Positions 9,301 through 17,708 of a stretch of 64,000 bases of DNA are shown here, in pieces. This DNA comes from Phreatobacter aquaticus (GTDB taxonomy: Bacteria; Pseudomonadota; Alphaproteobacteria; Rhizobiales; Phreatobacteraceae), in contig NZ_CP039865.1 in the NCBI RefSeq assembly GCF_005160265.1, positions 892,828 to 956,827 on the forward strand, in the 5' to 3' direction. A model generated the notes under the pieces. It searched no databases. It had not been told where the DNA came from and was given only the letters and a program-made list of their open reading frames with translations. A program made the position numbers and the translations under genes. Every line of letters begins with the position of its first letter. Position 1 is the first letter of the stretch.

Positions 9301-11216
9301 TCCAGCTTGCCGTCGAGCGCCTCGAGGTCGATCGGCTGTCCGCCCGGCCGCCGCAGCGACATGTCGTGCAGCCAGACAACGGCATCGTCGCTTGAACCTG
9401 CCGGCATCACCTCGTAGGTGCGCTCGTCGACCACAGCGAAGCCCATGGCCTCCAGGATCGGCACCCGCTCCGACAAGGGTATCGGCCGGCCGCGGGCAAA
9501 CACACGCAGGCTCGCTTCGGTCTTGTCGGCCGGGTCGGCCCGATGAAAGTCAATCGCCAGCGGCCGCTGGCCGGACAGACCCTCCAGGATGCGGATATCG
9601 CCAATCGCGTCCTCCGGCGTCACCGCCTCGCGATAGGCCGCCGAGAAGGCGTCGCGATAGCGGCTGACCAGCTGGTTCGACCGGCCGGGGTCGTGGATCA
9701 GGGCCAGGGCATCGGCGAGGCCGTCGCCCCAGGTTCGGACGATGCGAGATACGGCGGCCTCGAGAGTCGCCCGCTCGACCTGCGGCGTCTCGCCCTCGCT
9801 GCGCCCGATGATGAAATGGATGCGGACCAGCGGCCCCTCCGAGAAGGAGGGATAAAAGGCCGAGACGCGGCCATGATAGACCTTGGCCAGATATTGCCCG
9901 ATCGCCACGCGCGCCGCCGTGTCGAACCGGTCGCGTGACACGAAGACCAGCACCGAGACGAAACGGTCGAAGCGGTCGAGCCTCGACAGCACGCGCACCC
10001 GCGGCCGGTCGTCGAGCTGCATGATCGCGGTGGCGTTGCGGAACAACGTGTCGTCGTCGATCTGGAACAGCTCGTCGCGCGGATAGCTCTCCAGCACATT
10101 GACCAGCGCCTTGCCGGAATGACCGTCCGGGTCGAAGCCGGCGCGGGTGAGCACACGGTCCACCTTGCGGCGCAGATAGGGAATGGTGCGGGTCGAGCGG
10201 GTATAGGCGGTGGAGGTGAACAGCCCGACCATGCGGACCTCGCCGATCAACTGGCCCGCCCGGTCGAACTGCTTGACGCCGATATAGTCCATGTAGATGC
10301 GCCGGTGGACGCGAGAACGGACATTGGCCTTGGTGATGATCAGCGACACCGGCTGCATCAGGAATTCGCGCATTTCCGGCGTCATGGTCACCAGGTCGGG
10401 ACCGCGGCGGAGAATGCGGACATTCTCGTCGCGCAGGATGCCGAGACCGGAGGTGAATTGCGGCTCCATCTGCCCTTCGGCAAGGCCGCCGACATAGGAA
10501 TAGTCGCGGACGCCCAGGAAGGTGAAGTTGTTGGAGGCCAGCCATTCCAGGAACTGGATGCCCTCCGCCATCTCGGTCACCGGCAGGACCGGGTTCGATT
10601 TCAGGTCCTCGATCAGGCCGCGCACCCGATCGATCATCGGCCGCCAGTCGGCAACGCAGATCCTGACATCGGCAAGCGTGCCCTCGAGCTCGGCGACCAG
10701 CGCCGCGCGGCGCGGTTCGTCGGTGAGGCGGTCGATATGGATATGGATGATGCTCTCGCGATGGGCGGAGCCGTCGGCCTGGTCGAGGCCACGATAGGCG
10801 CCAAGTGCGCCGGACGGCTCGCGTTCGATCGTCACGATCGGATGGGCGACAAGGCGCGCATTGATCGCCTGCTCGGCCAGCACGCCCATGACCGAATCGA
10901 CCAGGAACGGCATGTTGTCGTTGACCAGCTCGATCACGGTGATCGCGCCAAGCGGTGACCCCGGTGTCGGCGCCACGGGATCGTCCAGGCGGATGGCGGT
11001 AGTGCCGGCGGGATGGTGGCCGAGAGCGGCAAAGCTTGCAGCCGCAAGGCTTGCCAGGTCGCGCGCCTCATAGGGGGCGATGTCCTCAGGCGCGACACGG
11101 CCGAACAGATCGGCGGCATAGGTCTCTGGAACAGAACCTTCCGTGCCGCGCAGAATGATTTCGGCCTGGGCGATCAGAGCGGCGATTCCGCCAATATTCT
11201 CGGCCGCACTCGTCAT
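6378..11216 (-). CDS. gdhB: NAD-specific glutamate dehydrogenase, large (180 kDa) class
   Basis: Oxidative deamination of glutamate to 2-oxoglutarate and ammonia. The 1,612 residues match the very large class found in alphaproteobacteria, Pseudomonas and actinobacteria (GdhZ in Caulobacter). The N-terminal half holds ACT-like regulatory regions (HPIVTIER, LVNDNMPFLVDSVMG). The catalytic domain follows, with RFGKVARGGLRWSDR, VIVPVGAKGGFVPK (around residue 850) and GVGDMSGDVFGNGMLLE, where the nucleotide domain begins. The C-terminal helical part is complete. Start ATG at 11216, directly before MTSAAENIGGIA. Single gene, divergent from the AhpD-like gene; the downstream side is occupied by repeats. 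Confidence 0.95.
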   Translation of the reverse strand: MTSAAENIGGIAALIAQAEIILRGTEGSVPETYAADLFGRVAPEDIAPYEARDLASLAAASFAALGHHPAGTTAIRLDDPVAPTPGSPLGAITVIELVNDNMPFLVDSVMGVLAEQAINARLVAHPIVTIEREPSGALGAYRGLDQADGSAHRESIIHIHIDRLTDEPRRAALVAELEGTLADVRICVADWRPMIDRVRGLIEDLKSNPVLPVTEMAEGIQFLEWLASNNFTFLGVRDYSYVGGLAEGQMEPQFTSGLGILRDENVRILRRGPDLVTMTPEMREFLMQPVSLIITKANVRSRVHRRIYMDYIGVKQFDRAGQLIGEVRMVGLFTSTAYTRSTRTIPYLRRKVDRVLTRAGFDPDGHSGKALVNVLESYPRDELFQIDDDTLFRNATAIMQLDDRPRVRVLSRLDRFDRFVSVLVFVSRDRFDTAARVAIGQYLAKVYHGRVSAFYPSFSEGPLVRIHFIIGRSEGETPQVERATLEAAVSRIVRTWGDGLADALALIHDPGRSNQLVSRYRDAFSAAYREAVTPEDAIGDIRILEGLSGQRPLAIDFHRADPADKTEASLRVFARGRPIPLSERVPILEAMGFAVVDERTYEVMPAGSSDDAVVWLHDMSLRRPGGQPIDLEALDGKLEAALLAVMTGEAESDGFNALTLEAGLAWRDVAVVRTLARMLRQIRVPFSQDYLWETLRKHPSITKGVVLMFHLRFDPRLPLSVEDRLAKQGDIVARLEEALAQVTSLDEDRILRAFINLVQAALRTNFYQTGEDGQVRPTIAIKFESKKIDGLPAPKPLYEIFVYSPRVEGVHMRFGKVARGGLRWSDRPQDFRTEVLGLVKAQQVKNAVIVPVGAKGGFVPKKLPPPGQRDAWLAEGTEAYRIFVRSLLQITDNIEGAAIVPPPETVRHDGDDPYLVVAADKGTATFSDTANALSIEKGHWLGDAFASGGSQGYDHKKMGITARGAWEAVKRHFREMGVDIGTTPFSVAGVGDMSGDVFGNGMLLEQTIRLVAAFDHRDIFLDPDPNPDRTFAERRRLFDLPRSSWGDFDKSLISAGGGVFSRAAKSIPLSAPVQAMLGIAKAEAPPQEVMSAILKMEVDLLWFGGIGTYVRGSAETDDQVGDRANDAIRITGGDIRAKVVGEGANLGATQKGRIEAGRRGVRINTDAIDNSAGVNTSDVEVNIKIALTTPERDGRLSGDARNGLLVEMTDEVGRLVLRNNYLQTLSLSLAQRRGLEDLGFQQRLMRVLEADGKLDRAVEYLPDDAELAERRRRGDPLTRPELAVLLAYAKIDLYDHLLASSVPDDPYLARELVRYFPRALQERFPDAIETHRLRREIIATGLSNSMINRGGPAFLVRLADQTGADVSTIASAFAAVRDAYGMTALNTELDGLDNRISGPLQLDLYAAIQDLLIDRVVWFVRNVDLTGGLADVVAHHRAGIEAVAASLDTALPPDAAAARAARTAELRTAGLPDPLAGVMASLGWLAASPDIVAVSDQTGRPVSVVAATAFAAAATFRLDQVKTAARGIVVTDYFDRLALDRALDSIADAERRLAADMVAGGQGGEEAVQAWMAVHGGRAERIRTAVSEIASSGLTVSKATVAASLLGDLVRG

Positions 11217-11399
11217 CGTCGTCCCCCCGCAGCACTGCCGGCCGCATTCGAAGCGGAGCCAGCATGACCACGCGCCCCTTCCCCCGTAAAGACAATTCCG
11301 CCTGCTTCGTGGTTCCGCTAGGCTCCCGAACGAAGCTCCGGAAGGGGCATGAGGGCCGTGACATCAAACTGTCCACGGACCCGGCAAGGGAGACCGACA

Positions 11400-12005
11400 A
11401 TGACTGCAAAAACCGCCAAGACGGCCGCGACCACTGCCGCCAAGCCGGAGGCGCCGATTGCGCTCAACCTGCCGGCCGCCCCGCTCGATGCCGAGATCGA
11501 GGCCTATTTCCAGAAGTGCCGCGACAAGATCGGCTATGTGCCGAATGTCCTGCTCGCCTACACCCACGATCTCGCCAAGCTCAAGGCGTTCGCGGCCATG
11601 TACAACGACCTGATGCTGGCCCCCTCGGGCCTCAGCAAGCTGGAGCGCGAGATGATCGCGGTCGCCGTCTCGTCGGTGAACCGCTGCTATTATTGCCTCA
11701 CCGCCCATGGCGCGGCGGTGCGCCAGCTGTCCGGCGATCCGGTCCTCGGCGAACAGATGGTCATGAACTACCGCGCAGCCAGGCTCGACCGCCGCCAGCG
11801 CGCCATGCTGGATTTCGCGGTCAAGCTCACCGAGGCACCCTGGACCGTCGACGACCCCGACCGTGAGCTGCTGCGCCACGCCGGCTTCAATGATCGCGAC
11901 ATCTGGGATATCGGGGCGACCGCCGCCTTCTTCAACATGTCGAACCGCATGGCGACCGCCACCGACATGCGGCCGAATGCCGAATATCATCCCAGCTACC
12001 GCTGA
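11400..12005 (+). CDS. Peroxidase-related AhpD-like protein (carboxymuconolactone decarboxylase family)
   Basis: A 201-residue AhpD-fold protein of the uncharacterised peroxidase-related group. The redox centre reads Glu84 then C96-Y-Y-C99 and His103 (NRCYYCLTAHG), the pattern for a proton-relay alkylhydroperoxidase. The N-terminal TAKTAKTAATTAAKP stretch is low complexity and probably disordered. ATG 11400 has AGGGAG about 9 bases upstream, whereas an earlier ATG at 11349 would add an unrelated tail. It may help in peroxide defence; no partner gene is adjacent. Confidence 0.88.
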   Translation: MTAKTAKTAATTAAKPEAPIALNLPAAPLDAEIEAYFQKCRDKIGYVPNVLLAYTHDLAKLKAFAAMYNDLMLAPSGLSKLEREMIAVAVSSVNRCYYCLTAHGAAVRQLSGDPVLGEQMVMNYRAARLDRRQRAMLDFAVKLTEAPWTVDDPDRELLRHAGFNDRDIWDIGATAAFFNMSNRMATATDMRPNAEYHPSYR

Positions 12006-12087
12006 GCCGGGTCATTGCCTCTGGCACCCGGCCGGCAAGCGCCTACATTGGGCACAAGGCCGTCCGGACGGCCATGGAGTGTCGAGT

Positions 12088-12762
12088 ATGGCCACCAACA
12101 CGATCTATGGCGGCCCGGCTGATCTGCCGGGCACCATTCCCGTCTTCCCGCTGGCCGGTGCGCTCCTGCTGCCGCGCGGACAATTGCCGCTGAACATCTT
12201 CGAGCCGCGCTATCTCGCGATGATCGATGATGCCTTCAAGTCGGGACACCGCATCATCGGCATGGTCCAGCCGGCCATCGGCGATGAAGAGGCACGCGAG
12301 CCGAAGCTGGCCGCCGTCGGCTGCGCCGGCCGGATCACGCAGTTCTCCGAGACCGGCGATGGACGCTACATGCTCAACCTGACCGGCATTTCCCGGTTCC
12401 GGATCGGCGAGGAACTGTCGACCACCACACCATACCGCCAGTGCAGCGTCGATTTCGGAGCCTTTGCCGGCGACTTCCTGGCCGAGCAGGGCGAGAGCGA
12501 GGTGGATCGCGACGGACTCCTGAAGACGCTCGGCCAGTTCCTGGAGGCCAACAGCCTGGAGGCCGACTGGGACGGCATCAGCAAGGCGCCGACGGAGGCT
12601 CTCGTCAATGCGCTGTGCATGATGTCGCCCTGGGGATTGCGCGAGAAGCAGGCCCTGCTGGAGGCGCCCGACCTGAAGACCCGCGCGGCCCTGCTGGTGG
12701 CGGTGACCGAGATGGCGCTCGCCAAGGATGGTCCGTCGGAGGACAAGCCCGCGCTCAACTGA
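12088..12762 (+). CDS. LON peptidase substrate-binding (N) domain protein
   Basis: A 224-residue protein made of the Lon N-terminal substrate-recognition domain without ATPase or protease parts. The hallmark PGTIPVFPLAGALLLPRGQL, then LNIFEPRYLAMIDDA and VGCAGRITQF are visible. Stand-alone proteins of this kind (PUB-lon type) are widespread in alphaproteobacteria, with no firm role. It lies 82 bases after the AhpD-like gene and 76 before the Trm112-like gene on the same strand, so the three may be cotranscribed. ATG 12088 matches the conserved start. Confidence 0.88.
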   Translation: MATNTIYGGPADLPGTIPVFPLAGALLLPRGQLPLNIFEPRYLAMIDDAFKSGHRIIGMVQPAIGDEEAREPKLAAVGCAGRITQFSETGDGRYMLNLTGISRFRIGEELSTTTPYRQCSVDFGAFAGDFLAEQGESEVDRDGLLKTLGQFLEANSLEADWDGISKAPTEALVNALCMMSPWGLREKQALLEAPDLKTRAALLVAVTEMALAKDGPSEDKPALN

Positions 12763-12838
12763 GCCGGCCCCTCGGAACACCGGCTCTTGGAGAGCCGGGT
12801 CCTGCGGTGTAGGACAGGCGTGATTGAGGACAACGGCC

Positions 12839-13066
12839 ATGACCAGCGACACAACGCCCGATAATGCCACCAGCGTGCCGCAGACCCGGCCCGGCACGGT
12901 CGACCCGCGCCTGCTCGAGGTTCTCGTCTGTCCGGTCACCAAGGGCACGCTCGACTATGACGCGGCCGCCAACGAGCTGGTGTCGCGCGGCGCAAGGCTC
13001 GCCTATCCGATCCGCGACGGCATCCCGATCATGCTGCCGGAAGAAGCCCGCAAGCTGGCGGATTGA
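12839..13066 (+). CDS. Trm112 / UPF0434 (YcaR-like) small protein
   Basis: A 75-residue member of the Trm112-like UPF0434 family. The core [17 protein letters not shown], then [18 protein letters not shown] matches the family signature of a zinc-ribbon-like fold in which the second cysteine pair is lost. In eukaryotes and archaea Trm112 activates methyltransferases; the bacterial role is uncertain. The N-terminus is extended by about 20 polar residues compared with YcaR. Start ATG 12839 was chosen; an in-frame codon at 12824 is less likely. Confidence 0.85.
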   Translation: MTSDTTPDNATSVPQTRPGTVDPRLLEVLVCPVTKGTLDYDAAANELVSRGARLAYPIRDGIPIMLPEEARKLAD

Positions 13067-13146
13067 GGCGGACGGGCCCACTCACCCGGCGGCGATCGCC
13101 GATATGGGCTGCGATCAAGCAGTGATCCCGGCCTCCAGGTATTCAG

Positions 13147-13355
13147 GACGTCACCCCCGGCGAGGCCAATAGCGAGATGCGAACGCATCTCGCGTTCGCT
13201 CGATGCTAAGGGCCGAGGGAAGGGGGTCCAGGAGTCGCCTGCTCGGACCTCACCACAGGTGAAGAGCTGAACCTCGCCACTGGCGGATAGTTGGGACCTC
13301 GTGGCCCCTGGATCCCCTTCCCTCGACGCTCACGCGTCTCGCCGGGGATGACGTC
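13147..13355. repeat. Intergenic repeat family B, copy 2
   Basis: Shares the outer arms GACGTCACCCCCGGCGAG and GCCGGGGATGACGTC with the copy at 6178-6320, plus the inner GAAGGGGGTCCAGGAGTCGC and CCCTGGATCCCCTTCCCTCG. This copy has a longer centre (about 75 bases). A further short palindrome, GAGATGCGAACGCATCTC, sits at about 13175-13192. The 13067-13469 gap holds nothing else except the carD terminator. Confidence 0.8.
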
Positions 13356-13414
13356 GCGAGCGGCGATCGGCTCCGAGCTGGTCGCCTCAATCTGCGGCTC
13401 AGCCCGACGCCCAA

Positions 13415-13446
13415 CAAAAAAGCCCGGCGCAAGGCCGGGCTTTTTG
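13415..13446 (-). terminator. Rho-independent terminator of carD
   Basis: AAAAAAGCCCGGC GCAA GCCGGGCTTTTT: a stem of seven GC-rich pairs (AGCCCGGC with GCCGGGCT), flanked by A and T runs, so it works on both strands. It begins 24 bases past the carD stop at 13470. Confidence 0.9.
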
Positions 13447-13469
13447 ATGCGGTGAAAGTGTCGAAGCGA

Positions 13470-14060
13470 TCAGGCCGCCTCGACCTCGCTCTCGTCGGCG
13501 TCTTCAGCTTCCTCGGCCTCTTCCGCCTTGGCAACGCCGCGGCGCGGACCCTTGGCAAGCTGGGCTTCGATCATCTTGATGGCATCGGCTTCGACGACGC
13601 GTTCGACGGCGGCGAGCTCGCGCGCCATCCGGTCAAGAGCCTGCTCGTAGAGCTGGCGCTCGGAATAGGACTGCTCGGGCTGGGTGTCGGACCGGAACAG
13701 GTCGCGCACCACCTCGGAAATCGAGATGAGGTCGCCGGAATTGATCTTCGCTTCGTATTCCTGGGCACGGCGGGACCACATGGTCCGCTTGATGCGGGCA
13801 CGGCCCTTGAGCACGTCGAGCGCCTTGGTCATCACCTCGGGCTCGGCCAGCTTGCGCATGCCAACCTGGGCGATCTTGGCGGTGGGAACCCGCAGCGTCA
13901 TCTTGTCCTTCTCGAAGGTGATGACGAACAATTCCAGCTTGAAGCCGGCAATGTCCTGCTCCTCGATCGAGACGATCTGACCCACCCCGTGGGACGGATA
14001 GACGATGTACTCGCTCGTCTTGAAGCCCTGACGGGTCTGCGTGCTCTTCTTAGCGGTCAT
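13470..14060 (-). CDS. carD: CarD-family transcriptional regulator
   Basis: CarD/CdnL-type RNA polymerase-binding factor that stabilises open complexes at housekeeping promoters. In its 196 residues the N-terminal Tudor-like RNAP-interaction domain reads SEYIVYPSHGVGQIVSIEEQ, followed by LELFVITFEKDKMTLRVPT. The C-terminal helical DNA-contacting part includes RTMWSRRAQEYEAKINSGDL. The end is acidic (EEAEEAEDADESEVEAA). ATG 14060 has GGAGTAAGG directly upstream; longer in-frame readings are an artefact of GC-rich DNA. The terminator lies just past its stop, and fdxA lies upstream on the same strand. Confidence 0.95.
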   Translation of the reverse strand: MTAKKSTQTRQGFKTSEYIVYPSHGVGQIVSIEEQDIAGFKLELFVITFEKDKMTLRVPTAKIAQVGMRKLAEPEVMTKALDVLKGRARIKRTMWSRRAQEYEAKINSGDLISISEVVRDLFRSDTQPEQSYSERQLYEQALDRMARELAAVERVVEADAIKMIEAQLAKGPRRGVAKAEEAEEAEDADESEVEAA

Positions 14061-14474
14061 ACTGCGCCTTACTCCTTGCTGGCCGGAAACGGCCGCCGGT
14101 GATGCCGGGCCTCGGCCCTGCGGGGCTCTGGCTGCCGACCCACGGTGCCCTTGGGCGCCGTGGTGGTTTGCGCGGGACAACGGCGGGTGCAATCCGGACC
14201 AGGATCGTGCCGATATCCCTGACGTCAGTCGATGAGGGAAAGACCTTCGGCGGCGCGGAAGGCTCGGCCCATGCAAGCCCTCCATCGCATCTCATCGGAT
14301 TGTTCCGAAAAAAGACGCTCCTCAGGAGGGAGCGCGCTGGCAGGACCGTCTGTTTGATCGACTATGACCGGACTATACCACAAATTTCGCAGAAATCAAA
14401 GGCTTGAGCGCAAAGCCTCGCGCAAGGTGGCCGGCCGCGGGCCACAGAGCGGCCGTAGCGTTAACGGCCTCGGG
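14061..14474. other. 414-base gap between fdxA and carD
   Basis: No credible gene is visible. The stretch near 14345-14410 is the least GC-rich part (TATACCACAAATTTCGCAG) and may hold the carD promoter or the end of the fdxA message. No clear terminator follows fdxA. Confidence 0.4.
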
Positions 14475-14810
14475 TCAGTCGCCCTGCCCCGGCTCGGTCG
14501 ACAGAAGCGCCAGCTTGCCAGGCTTGCCGTCCCAGTCCTTGCCGTCCGACGGACCCTCGCGCTTCTGCGTGATGTTCGGCCATTTGGAGGCATATTCGGT
14601 ATTCAGCTGCAGCCAGCTTTCCAGCCCCGGCTCGGTATCCGGCTTGATCGCCTCGGCCGGGCATTCGGGCTCGCAGACGCCGCAATCGATGCACTCGTCG
14701 GGATGAATGACCAGAAAGTTCTCACCCTCGTAGAAGCAGTCCACCGGACAGACCTCGACGCAATCCATATATTTGCACTTGATGCAATTTTCGGTGACCA
14801 CATAGGTCAT
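14475..14810 (-). CDS. fdxA: Ferredoxin FdxA (3Fe-4S/4Fe-4S, seven-iron type)
   Basis: A 111-residue bacterial seven-iron ferredoxin. The first cluster region has Cys9, Cys17, Cys21 and Cys25 in [19 protein letters not shown], and the second has Cys40, Cys43, Cys46 and Cys50 in [13 protein letters not shown]. The C-terminal extension typical of FdxA follows ([13 protein letters not shown]). It is an electron carrier in the cytoplasm, with partner unknown. The fdxA-carD order is usual in Rhizobiales. ATG at 14810 starts MTYVVTE as in homologues. Confidence 0.95.
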   Translation of the reverse strand: MTYVVTENCIKCKYMDCVEVCPVDCFYEGENFLVIHPDECIDCGVCEPECPAEAIKPDTEPGLESWLQLNTEYASKWPNITQKREGPSDGKDWDGKPGKLALLSTEPGQGD

Positions 14811-14957
14811 GAACAGGCTCCGCAGGCACGAGGCGCGACCTCAGCGCTTACCATTTCGGCACTGCGGCATGCAAGCGACCCGCGCGGCAGCGCGTCGCAG
14901 GTCTTGCGCATGACCGCACCCGCCCGATCTAGAGGGTGACGCATACCGGAGCTGTCG

Positions 14958-15875
14958 ATGAACTACGCCAAGACCGCCATCCTGCTGGCCGCCATGACCG
15001 CGCTCTTCATGGGCGTCGGATTGCTGGTCGGCGGCTCGACCGGCATGGTGATCGCGTTCGTGGTCGCCTGCGCGATGAATCTCTGGAGCTATTGGGGCTC
15101 CGACCGGGCCGTGCTCTCGATGTACGGCGCGGAGGAGGTCAATCCGGCCAGCGCCCCCGATCTCTACGCCATGGTGGCGCGTCTCGCCGAGCGGGCCGGC
15201 CTGCCGATGCCGCGGGTCTTTCTCATCCACGAGGACCAGCCGAACGCCTTCGCCACCGGCCGCAATCCCGAGAACGCGGCGGTCGCGGTCAATACCGGCC
15301 TGCTCGCCATGCTGTCGCGCGAGGAGGTGGAGGGCGTGGTCGCCCACGAGCTCGCCCATATCAAGAACCGCGACACGCTGACCATGACGATCACCGCGAC
15401 GCTGGCCGGCGCGGTCTCGATGCTCGCCAATTTCGCGGCCTTCTCCGGCAATCGCGACAACCGTTCCGGCTTCGGCATCATCGGCACCATCGCCATGCTG
15501 GTACTGGCCCCGCTCGCCGCCTCGATCGTCCAGATGGCCGTGTCACGCTCGCGCGAATATGAGGCCGATCGCCTCGGCGCCGAGATTTCCGGCAATCCGC
15601 TGGGGCTCGCCTCCGCGCTCGCCCGCATTGCGGGAGCCCATGACCAGACCGTCAACCAGACCGCCGAGCACAATCCGCAGACGGCGCACATGTTCATCAT
15701 CAACCCGCTGAGCGGCGAGCGGATGGACAGCCTGTTCTCCACCCATCCGGACACCGGCAACCGCATCGCGGCACTCCAGCAGCTGGCGGCGGCATGGGGT
15801 GCCAGCGGCGAGATCGCAGCCCCGGTCCAGTCCGCGCCCTGGGGCGGACAGCGCCGCCGCGGCCCCTGGGGCTGA
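14958..15875 (+). CDS. htpX: Zinc metalloprotease HtpX
   Basis: Membrane M48 peptidase involved in envelope protein quality control. The zinc motif is His130-Glu131-Leu-Ala-His134 ([13 protein letters not shown]), and the third ligand Glu lies in [14 protein letters not shown] near residue 198. Transmembrane segments are visible at about 7-26, 28-44, 145-165 and 175-195. The 305-residue length is normal, with a short C-terminal [11 protein letters not shown] tail. A single gene, divergent from fdxA, with 147 bases between them. Confidence 0.95.
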   Translation: MNYAKTAILLAAMTALFMGVGLLVGGSTGMVIAFVVACAMNLWSYWGSDRAVLSMYGAEEVNPASAPDLYAMVARLAERAGLPMPRVFLIHEDQPNAFATGRNPENAAVAVNTGLLAMLSREEVEGVVAHELAHIKNRDTLTMTITATLAGAVSMLANFAAFSGNRDNRSGFGIIGTIAMLVLAPLAASIVQMAVSRSREYEADRLGAEISGNPLGLASALARIAGAHDQTVNQTAEHNPQTAHMFIINPLSGERMDSLFSTHPDTGNRIAALQQLAAAWGASGEIAAPVQSAPWGGQRRRGPWG

Positions 15876-15998
15876 CAGGAAGGCCGGCCTCACGGCGCCG
15901 CGCATTCCCGCGCCCGTGATCGCCAACACATCAGCCATGCAGAACCTCGCAGCTGATCGCGGCCTTGCCGCGCGGGTCCGCCCCGCCTAAACGGACCC

Positions 15999-17333
15999 AT
16001 GGTCAAGCGTTTTCACGATCACAAGCCCAAACCGAAACCGCCGCCGCCGGCAGGCCTGCCCGCGCGCCGCCGCGCCTGCGAGCTGATCGAGGCCGTGACG
16101 CTGCGCCGCCGCCCCCTGGACGAGGCGCTGGACGAACCGACCGACCTTGACCAGGCCGACCGGGCGCTGGCCCGCAAGATCGCGGCGACCGCGCTCCGTC
16201 GCCTCGGCACCATCGAGAAGGTTCTGGCGGAACGGCTGGCCAAGGGCCTGCCGGATGGCCTCCCCCGGTTGAAGACCGCCATGGTCGTCGGCGTCTGCCA
16301 GATCCTGTTCCTCGACGTGCCCGATTATGCCGCCGTCGATCTCGCTGTCCGCATGGTTGAAGCCGACAAGAAGGCCAAGGGCTTTGCCGGCCTGACCAAT
16401 GCGGTGCTCCGCGGCATCGGCCGCGACAAGGCCGAGATTCTCGAAGGCCTCGACCCTCTCGATGATCTGCCACCCTGGATGCGCGAACGCTGGATCGCCG
16501 CCTATGGCATCGACACGACCCGCGCCATCGCCGCGATCCAGGCGGTCGAGCCGCCGCTCGATCTCACCGTCAAGGCGGATGCAGCGGGTTGGGCGGACAA
16601 GCTTGGCGGATCCGTCACGCCGACAGGCTCGGTCCGGCTGAGCGCACCGGGCGCGATCACCGAACTCGCCGGTTTCGCAGAGGGTGAGTGGTGGGTGCAG
16701 GATGCCGCGGCCGCCATTCCGGCCCGCCTGCTGGGCAATGTGGCAGGCCTCACGGTCGCCGATCTCTGCGCCGCACCCGGCGGCAAGACCGCCCAATTGG
16801 CGGCGGGCGGCGCCAAGGTCACCGCTGTCGACCGCTCGGCCCGCAGGCTGGAACGGCTGACGGCCAATATGGAACGCCTGCACCTCGATGTGACAGTGCT
16901 GGCCGCCGATGCCCTGGAACTCCCGGGCATCTTCGACGCCATCCTGCTCGACGCGCCCTGTTCGGCCACCGGCACGGTGCGCGGCCATCCCGACGTCATG
17001 CATCTGAAGTCGATGACCGATGTCGAAGGCCTCGGCCGCCAGCAGGCCCGCCTGCTCGACCGCCTGTCCAGCCTGCTGAAGCCCGGCGGCCGCGCGGTCT
17101 ACTGCACCTGCTCGCTGGAGCCTGAAGAGGGCGAAAGGCAGATCGAGGCGCTGCTCGCGCGCGATCCCCTGATGGTCCTCGACCCGATCCGAGCCGACGA
17201 GATCGCCGGCATCGCCGATGTCATCACGCCGGCCGGCATGGTGCGCACCCTGCCCTCACACTGGCCAGCATCCGATCCCGCTATCGCCGGCCTTGACGGA
17301 TTCTTCGCAGCGCGGCTGATCAGACGGCCATGA
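15999..17333 (+). CDS. rsmB: rRNA cytosine-C5-methyltransferase, RsmB family
   Basis: The N-terminal NusB-like RNA-binding domain (about residues 25-150, with ALARKIAATALRRLGTIE and GFAGLTNAVLRGIG) is followed by a SAM-dependent NOL1/NOP2/Sun domain. The SAM loop reads VADLCAAPGGKTAQLA, the first motif cysteine lies in LLDAPCSATGTVRGHPD, and the second catalytic cysteine is in YCTCSLEPEEGE. 444 residues. It methylates 16S rRNA at C967 in E. coli. It is followed by the lipoprotein and lysA genes on the same strand. Confidence 0.92.
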   Translation: MVKRFHDHKPKPKPPPPAGLPARRRACELIEAVTLRRRPLDEALDEPTDLDQADRALARKIAATALRRLGTIEKVLAERLAKGLPDGLPRLKTAMVVGVCQILFLDVPDYAAVDLAVRMVEADKKAKGFAGLTNAVLRGIGRDKAEILEGLDPLDDLPPWMRERWIAAYGIDTTRAIAAIQAVEPPLDLTVKADAAGWADKLGGSVTPTGSVRLSAPGAITELAGFAEGEWWVQDAAAAIPARLLGNVAGLTVADLCAAPGGKTAQLAAGGAKVTAVDRSARRLERLTANMERLHLDVTVLAADALELPGIFDAILLDAPCSATGTVRGHPDVMHLKSMTDVEGLGRQQARLLDRLSSLLKPGGRAVYCTCSLEPEEGERQIEALLARDPLMVLDPIRADEIAGIADVITPAGMVRTLPSHWPASDPAIAGLDGFFAARLIRRP

Positions 17334-17397
17334 CCCACTCGCGGGGCACGATATGATCCGTTATGGTGCCGCGACGTCGCCGCCGAGGGTTTCCGCA

Positions 17398-17703
17398 TTG
17401 ACCGCCCAACCATCCCGCCGCACTGCGCTTGTCCTCAGCCTCTGCTTCGCCGCCGCCCTAGGCGGCTGCGGCCGCCGCGGCGGCCTGGAGCTTCCCGGTG
17501 AGACCCCCTCGCCGGTGGGTGGACCGACGCCGCCCAACCTGCCGCCGCGGTCTCAAGCCGCCGCAGATCCGGCCAATCCCGCGCAGCGCACGCCGGAATC
17601 CGCCAGCGCCAATCCGGCGCAACGCAATTACGATCGCGACCGCCCGGTCGGCCGCAATCCGCTGCTGCCGAGCGGCCGCTTCATCCTCGACCCGCTGCTG
17701 TAA
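17398..17703 (+). CDS. lptM: LptM-like small lipoprotein (YifL family)
   Basis: Short outer-membrane lipoprotein encoded immediately before lysA, as in many proteobacteria. The lipobox is LGGC with the cysteine followed by GRRGGLELPGE, matching the CGxxGxLxLP core of LptM, which helps the LptDE translocon mature in E. coli. The rest is proline-rich, ending NPLLPSGRFILDPLL. I chose TTG 17398 (GAGGG 8 bases upstream, yielding a compact signal peptide starting LTAQPSRRTALVL); an ATG at 17353 gives a 15-residue longer form and cannot be excluded. Confidence 0.75.
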   Translation: MTAQPSRRTALVLSLCFAAALGGCGRRGGLELPGETPSPVGGPTPPNLPPRSQAAADPANPAQRTPESASANPAQRNYDRDRPVGRNPLLPSGRFILDPLL

Positions 17704-17708
17704 GTCCC